Assembly: GCA_009801015.1 (NCBI GenBank)
Contig: VHZZ01000036.1
Coordinates: forward strand, 42,303-76,252
Source of the DNA: Silene noctiflora
Taxonomy: Eukaryota > Streptophyta > Magnoliopsida > Caryophyllales > Caryophyllaceae
Reading direction: 5' to 3'
DNA: 33,950 nucleotides
Shown here: positions 29,241 to 33,950 of the stretch, one piece after another
Numbering within the stretch: the stretch's first letter is position 1
Layout of the letters: the number at the start of each line of letters is the position of its first letter
Made by a program: the position numbers and the translations under genes
The notes under the pieces: generated by a model
Databases searched by the model: none
What the model was told of the DNA's origin: nothing
Seen by the model: only the letters and a program-made list of their open reading frames with translations

Positions 29241-32200
29241 ATGCAGCAAGGGACACAGAAAACAACTCTGTACGTAGGAGGACTAGCAGAGGAAGTAAAC
29301 GAAGCAATACTACACGCAGCATTCATCCCGTTCGGAGAAATCAAGGATGTCAAAACTCCTCTCGATCTCGCAACCAACAAACATCGCTCTTTCGGTTTCG
29401 TTACCTTCTTAGAGCGTGATGATGCTGCCGCCGCCATGGATAATCTTGATGGTTCTGAGCTTTATGGCCGTGTTTTGACTGTTAATTATGCTCTTCCTGA
29501 GAAGATTAAGGGTGGTGAACAAGGATGGGCTGCTCAACCTAGTATGTCATTTTACCCTAATTCTTACCCTAACCCTAACCCTAACCCTAACCCTAATTCT
29601 TTTGATTGTTTGTTTTGTTTTCTTTTCTTTTGTTTTGTGTTATGTGGCGTTAGAGGGGAATTTGGGGATTTGAGATGTTAGGGTTAGTTTGGTGAAATTG
29701 ATGGCGGAGCGAGTGAGGGGATAGGAGGGTTGCCTAATTTCTAATACGCTCTGATACGGAATACACGAAAGACGATACACACTGATTCAAATTTTTAAAG
29801 GCGTAAGACAGTATATTTGTTACTCCGTATGTTTTTCGTGTTGTTAGGTGTTGATTTAGTGATTAGAGATGTTAGGAGGGTTAATTTGGTAAATTTAGTG
29901 GCGGAACGAGTGAGGCGGTTAGCAAGGGTTGCCCAATTTGTAGTACTCTCTGATGCGGAATATACACGATACACACTGATATGTGCTTTCGAACCTGTAA
30001 TAGGGATATTTGTTGTGTTTCGTCTTGTTAGATGTTAGTTTCGTGATTAGTCATGTTGTAAGGGTTAGTTTGGTAAAAAAACGCTAGCAGGGGTTGCCTA
30101 ATCCGTAGTACCTTCTGATACGGAACATACCCGGTGCGTCCTAAACACTCGCTTTTAAAACTGTAATATGGTTGCTTGTTATGTGTTTTTTGTTGTCTGG
30201 TGTTAGTTGTTAATTTAGTTATTAGAAATGTTATGAGAGTGAGTTTGGTAAAAGCAAGATCGAAGCAAGTGAGGGGTCTAGCAGGGGTTGTATAATCAGT
30301 AGTATGCAAACACTATACACACAGATACGTGCTTTTTGAACTGTATTACGGATAGTTGTTCGAGTATGTGTTTTGTGTTGTTAGGTGTTAATTTTGTGAT
30401 TAGAGATGTTATGAAGGTTGGTTTGGTAAAAGCAGGGGTAGAGCGAGTGAGGGGGCTAGCAGGGGTTGCCTTATTCGTAGTACGCAATGTACAGGATACA
30501 CACTGATATGCTCTTTTAAACTGTAGTACGGTTATTTTAAACCATGAAACATGATACGAATATGCAATATGTGGGAATTAGTTAGCGATTCGCTTGGATT
30601 TTAGGGAATCTGGTAATCCAGGCAGGAGTGTCCAGCCTAGTGTGCTCCTTAACATTAAACCTAAGCCTATTTCTTTTTGTTCGTTTTTTTTTTGTGTGTT
30701 GTGTTGTTAGGTGCAAATTTAGTGAATAGAGCTGTTATGAGGTTGAATTAGTATATTTGAAGCTTTAGTATTAATATTTAAATGATGTTTGGCATACTGA
30801 GGCAATGATGTGTAAGAGGGGAAGAAGGGAGGCATAGACATGAGGTTTCTATGAACAAACTTTTATCATGCGGTATTCTTTTGTTGGTTTGTTTTGTGTT
30901 GTCTTGTTACTTGTTGAGGGGCAAATTTAGTGATTATAACTGCTATGAGGTGAGGTTTGGTTTGGTGAAATCAGTGATGAAGTTAGTGAGCAGTGGCTAA
31001 CAATGAGAAATTCGAGATTGACGTCATTAATGGTCAAAGGGATTGTTTCAGTTAGATTCGTGGATAGTCGTACTAAATTTACGAGACCAGTTTCCGAAGT
31101 GGTGATAGTGATGCAATTGGTATCTTAAGTTGGGTAACTGGCAAGTTAGTTTCATTTAATTAGTTGTAGTATGAACCTGAGAAAGGAGTGAATTTTCAGT
31201 TACCGGAATGTTCTGCCCAAGTATTATTGTTTGTTGATCGAAACTGCCTATCAATAATGTTCATTTGGGAATCTGATCTATTGTAATGTGAGAGTTTTAT
31301 GTATTTGAAAAGGATTTGGGTTGTGGAATAGAGTTGTATTAAACTTGATGATTACTATATCTGTTTTGGATTATATAGTTTTTGTAATTGGAACTGAGTG
31401 GAGATCTCAATGTTCAAGTACCGTTTATAAGTACCTGATAACTGCTCATGCTTGAGTAGCTTGGTTCAATTTCATTAGGTTTATGATTGATGATGAACAT
31501 TAACATTTATTAGGAAACATGTAGATGTGGTGGACGTGTTTATTTGCAAAGATGTTTAGGATGCTGGAGTTGGAAGACACACATTGATAGTTCTGATTCA
31601 GGATAATTCTTGGTTCTTGTTCATGCAGTTTGTTGGTTGTGTATGGACTCAGGAAGATTTAAAAAAAACAAGAGTTTTTTAGTTTGACCTTCATAGTTAC
31701 ACTAATATTTTTTACAATGGCAATATGGCATATGATGCCTTTAGTTCATAGTTAACCAATCCTTAAAAAACGTGAAGAAAATGGTGTGAAGGATTTGTAA
31801 GTATTGGTGAGTGTGACATTTCAGGCTGTCGTTGGGAACAATCGAGCAAGAGTTACATCTCCCTCTTTTGGGTAAACTATGAATCTCTGAGTGTTGATAA
31901 TTGCCTAAGATGAAATCTTAATAGTTCACGATATAGCTGTGTTCTACTCATGCTTTTCTTTGGGATGTGTGATGTTATGTTGTGGTGGTGATTGTCAACG
32001 AAGTATGAGGCAAACCAGATTTTGTTGTTTATTATCCTTTTTTATTAGTCTTCTATTTTTTTTTTTTCATTTTTGCTGTTGCCTATTAGTGAATGAGTGA
32101 AATTATATTTTAGTTGTGTGTTGAAATATTAGTATGTGTTGCCTACCAGTGAATTATTAAGGTTTGGAGATACCTTAACCGTGGTTCTACAATTGTAATG

Positions 32201-33158
32201 ATACCAGTGAGGCAGTGATGATGCTAATTGACTACTTAGTTTGCTAGATGTGTGCTGCCTCATAAGGGCACTGGACAATAGTGCCTCTTCGAGCCTTATT
32301 TGTACTATTGCGTGGTTGTTTCAGGTTGACAACTTGCCATTTAGTAGGANATACTTTGTTGAACTGTTTGGAGAAATTAAGACTGTTCCGTGCTTGTATG
32401 CATCTAAACCTTAAATGTCTTTGTTCTTTGCACCACAAGTATAACATTGTGTACATCCAGCCCCCCTACATTGTCATAGATAGCAGCTCTTGAGGTGTCA
32501 TAAATAGGAGNCTTTGAGGTACTATAGTCATTCAATGNAATTTTCATAAATGGGTCATGTGAAAAGGCCAACACAGGGTTAAGGTTGCATACCCCTAAAT
32601 CCCCTCTTAGGATAGGAGTCTTACATGACCATTTGCAGGAGTTCGTATGGCATCCATGTTTTTGTTTATGACAAATGAGCCATGCTGAGTAAGCAGATCA
32701 TATGACCGGAAGTCGGGAACAAACATACCCAACGGCAGGAAGAACTTCGTATATTTTAAATGAGAGCTGTGTAGTTTCTTACGCACTAAAAACACGCTGA
32801 GTAACTGAATTGCTACCATGTCATTTACCTTATCGTTTTCATGCTTATATTTTTACTTTTTACTGATTACAAGTGTTGTAGCAAGATTGTTCAATGTGAT
32901 GGATTATCATCGTAAAGACACTGTGCTTATCTTTTTTTTTTTTTCTTTTCTGCAGTTTGGGCAGATGCAGATACATGGTTTGAGAGACAGCAAATGGAAG
33001 AAGAGATGCAGCGTCTACAGGCTGAGAATAAAGCTTCAGATGAAGCAGCACAGGAGTTGCACCGGAAAAAAATGGCAGAAGAACGAGATGGTGAAAAAGA
33101 CGATGATCCCATGGCTAGAGCTGAAGCTGAGGCTCTGCAACAAAATCACACTAGCTGA
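29241..33158 (+). CDS. RRM RNA-binding protein, plant cyclophilin-E-like/ATE1 type, 2 exons
   Basis: Exon 1 is 29241-29541 and exon 2 is 32956-33158 (504 nt, 167 aa); the split codon (A|TT) gives Ile, with GTATG donor and TGCAG acceptor. The RRM spans about residues 8-86, with RNP2 LYVGGL (10-15) and RNP1 RSFGFVTF (49-56), followed by [16 protein letters not shown] and, in exon 2, [20 protein letters not shown] and a charged, Glu-rich tail. This is a conserved small plant protein family with an RRM like that of human cyclophilin E (PPIE) but no isomerase domain; the Arabidopsis member is known as ATE1. It is likely a nuclear RNA-binding or splicing-associated protein. The ATG chosen lies just before the conserved block; the frame also stays open upstream for 89 codons to 28974. 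Confidence 0.92.
29565..29597 (+). repeat. CCCTAA interstitial array
   Basis: Five uninterrupted CCCTAA units, with two more single units just before (near 29555), about 25 bases after the exon 1 donor. The usual plant telomere repeat is CCCTAAA; this is the 6-base form, so it may be an ordinary microsatellite rather than a telomere relic. Confidence 0.8.
29676..30990. repeat. Degenerate tandem array, unit about 180 bp, in the RRM intron
   Basis: Each unit runs GTTAGGTGTTAATTTAGTGAT, TAGAGATGTTATGAGGGT, TTTGGTAAA, GCGGAGCGAGTGAGGGG, CTAGCAGGGGTTGCCTAAT, CGTAGTACNNNCTGATACGG, ATACACACTGATAT, GCTTTTAAACTGTAATACGG. Five copies are clear, starting near 29680, 29845, 30030, 30205 and 30385; two more partial copies lie near 30705 and 30905. 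Copies are strongly diverged. Frames in this block (such as on the minus strand at 30028-30309 and 30296-30487) are readings of the repeat. Confidence 0.8.
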
Positions 33159-33671
33159 ATTTCACCGCTTCTTTCCCTGTAATGTCGCTAAACCACCTTC
33201 TAGTACGTCAATTTCAGAACGACCTACCGTCAGTTTCACAGTTTCACACCAGCCGGCTGAGTGACATGTCACTACGATTTTGGACAGTGATTGTAGTAAT
33301 GTTGAATGTTTCTGATTTAATTATATGAGTAAGTTACGCGGTGGGTCCCGTCTCAGAATGTGGCAGCTTTCACTGAAGACAAGGAGGGTTCTCATATAAT
33401 TATAGTGTACTATTTGTGGACCTTGAGAGATGGAGTAATCTGTAATCTGCAGTTGACAAATTATTTACATGTTATTAATGCTGTTAATCTTATCTTCAAC
33501 TTTCTAGAATTGTAGTAGACATTGCATTATTGGATCTACTGATTAAACTATTTTGGTTTACTCTTATCTCCACTCTTTGTAGATAATGTTACCTAACTAA
33601 AGCAATTCATCTTGTCTTGGTTGAACTGACTGAGGAAGGATGTCTAGGTGTCGGTGATTCGGAATGCATTA
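33159..33671 (+). other. RRM gene 3' UTR and flank
   Basis: The 3' UTR should begin at 33159. TAATTATATGAG (33318-33329) and CTCATATAATTA (33391-33402) form a perfect 12-bp inverted repeat around 61 bases, a possible small MITE or RNA stem. No poly(A) signal can be chosen with confidence, and no other gene is seen. Confidence 0.5.
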
Positions 33672-33760
33672 CTCCATCTGTTAAGTCCAATTCACTGTGC
33701 GTTTCAATTTTCCTGTCGCGTATTTGGTGAAATGTAGTGAATTGGACCGAAAGGATGGAG
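33672..33760. mobile_element. Short Stowaway MITE (89 bp)
   Basis: It starts CTCCATCTGTTAAGTCC and ends with GGACCGAAAGGATGGAG; inside, AATTCACTG and AGTGAATT extend the pairing. TA lies on both sides (33670-33671, 33761-33762). Confidence 0.8.
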
Positions 33761-33856
33761 TATTGATAAGTGGGAGCCAGAGTATTTATCTTAATATGAA
33801 TTAATGCCGTCTTGAGCAAGAATTTGTGGTCAAACAAAAGTCGCTCTTCGTGACAA

Positions 33857-33950
33857 CTAGTTTGACACCCGCGCGTTGCGACGGGATAATTAACTTAGTT
33901 ATAATGCTACATTTTAGGTCTAATTATTTGTTTACATATAATTAAAATAT
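33857..33950 (-). mobile_element. Helitron 3' terminus (element continues beyond the window)
   Basis: On the minus strand the sequence reads CCCGTCGCAACGCGCGGG (imperfect hairpin), then TGTCAAACTAG ending at 33857, followed by T. That is the hairpin plus CTAG 3' end of a Helitron inserted before T. The hairpin sequence differs from that at 20532, so it is a different subfamily. Confidence 0.7.

Larger units (their letters stand above)
29542..32955 (+). other. RRM gene intron (3414 bp)
   Basis: It begins GTATGTC and ends TTTTCTGCAG. The first 1.4 kb holds the CCCTAA array and the degenerate tandem array listed separately; the rest (about 31000-32950) is AT-rich, with no gene or complete mobile element recognised. 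Three N bases at 32350, 32511 and 32538 mark unresolved sequence. Reading through the donor would add [12 protein letters not shown] residues and soon stop at 29681. Confidence 0.7.

Noticed and set aside
32281..32493. Frames overlapping the N bases in the RRM intron
   Set aside because: Short, with unresolved bases and no conservation; they lie wholly inside the intron.
1..33950. CRISPR arrays, operons or bacterial-type systems
   Set aside because: The window is clearly plant nuclear DNA with spliced genes; no regularly spaced short repeats or prokaryotic gene order are present.

Overview
The window is plant nuclear DNA. Genes are intron-rich with GT..AG junctions, the intergenic DNA is AT-rich, and Stowaway-type MITEs with the CTCCCTCCGTCCCGG-like end occur repeatedly. 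The MADS-box gene of the AP1 clade and the plant-only BIG GRAIN 1-like gene indicate a eudicot. The MITE style would fit Caryophyllales, but that is a guess. A few N bases (32350, 32511, 32538) suggest a draft assembly.

Layout. (1) 1-494, minus: 5' part of a BAHD acyltransferase gene that runs off the left edge. (2) 1046-13169, minus: a complete 14-exon NOP14 gene (ribosome biogenesis, 927 aa reconstructed). Its introns carry a SINE-like insert with a 40-A tail, a hAT-type MITE with an 8-bp target duplication, and an 859-bp element with 15-bp inverted ends. (3) 14854-19276, minus: a complete 8-exon APETALA1/FRUITFULL-clade MADS-box gene (249 aa). It has unusual MADS-domain substitutions, a modified C-terminal euAP1 motif, a 54-bp tandem duplication across the stop codon, and a Mutator-like MITE 4 bases from a splice donor. 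(4) 19277-26764: a repeat-rich intergenic block holding ACCCG-type degenerate repeats, a complete small Helitron, several Stowaway MITEs, a probable solo LTR, a fold-back element, degenerate tandem arrays and a retrotransposon LTR with a tRNA-Met primer site. (5) 26765-27718, plus: an intronless BIG GRAIN 1-like gene, with a Stowaway MITE starting 4 bases after its stop codon. (6) 29241-33158, plus: a two-exon RRM protein gene of the plant cyclophilin-E-like/ATE1 type. Its leader holds a Stowaway MITE and a perfect 71-bp tandem duplication, and its 3.4-kb intron contains a CCCTAA array and a degenerate ~180-bp tandem array. (7) 33857-end: the 3' terminus of a second Helitron.

The genes are unrelated housekeeping and developmental genes, not a cluster. 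No new multi-gene system is visible. The strongest signals are the many places where young-looking transposons or tandem duplications sit within a few bases of a gene boundary (splice donor, stop codon, leader). The exon models for NOP14, the MADS gene and the RRM gene were built by hand from splice signals, phase continuity and family conservation.
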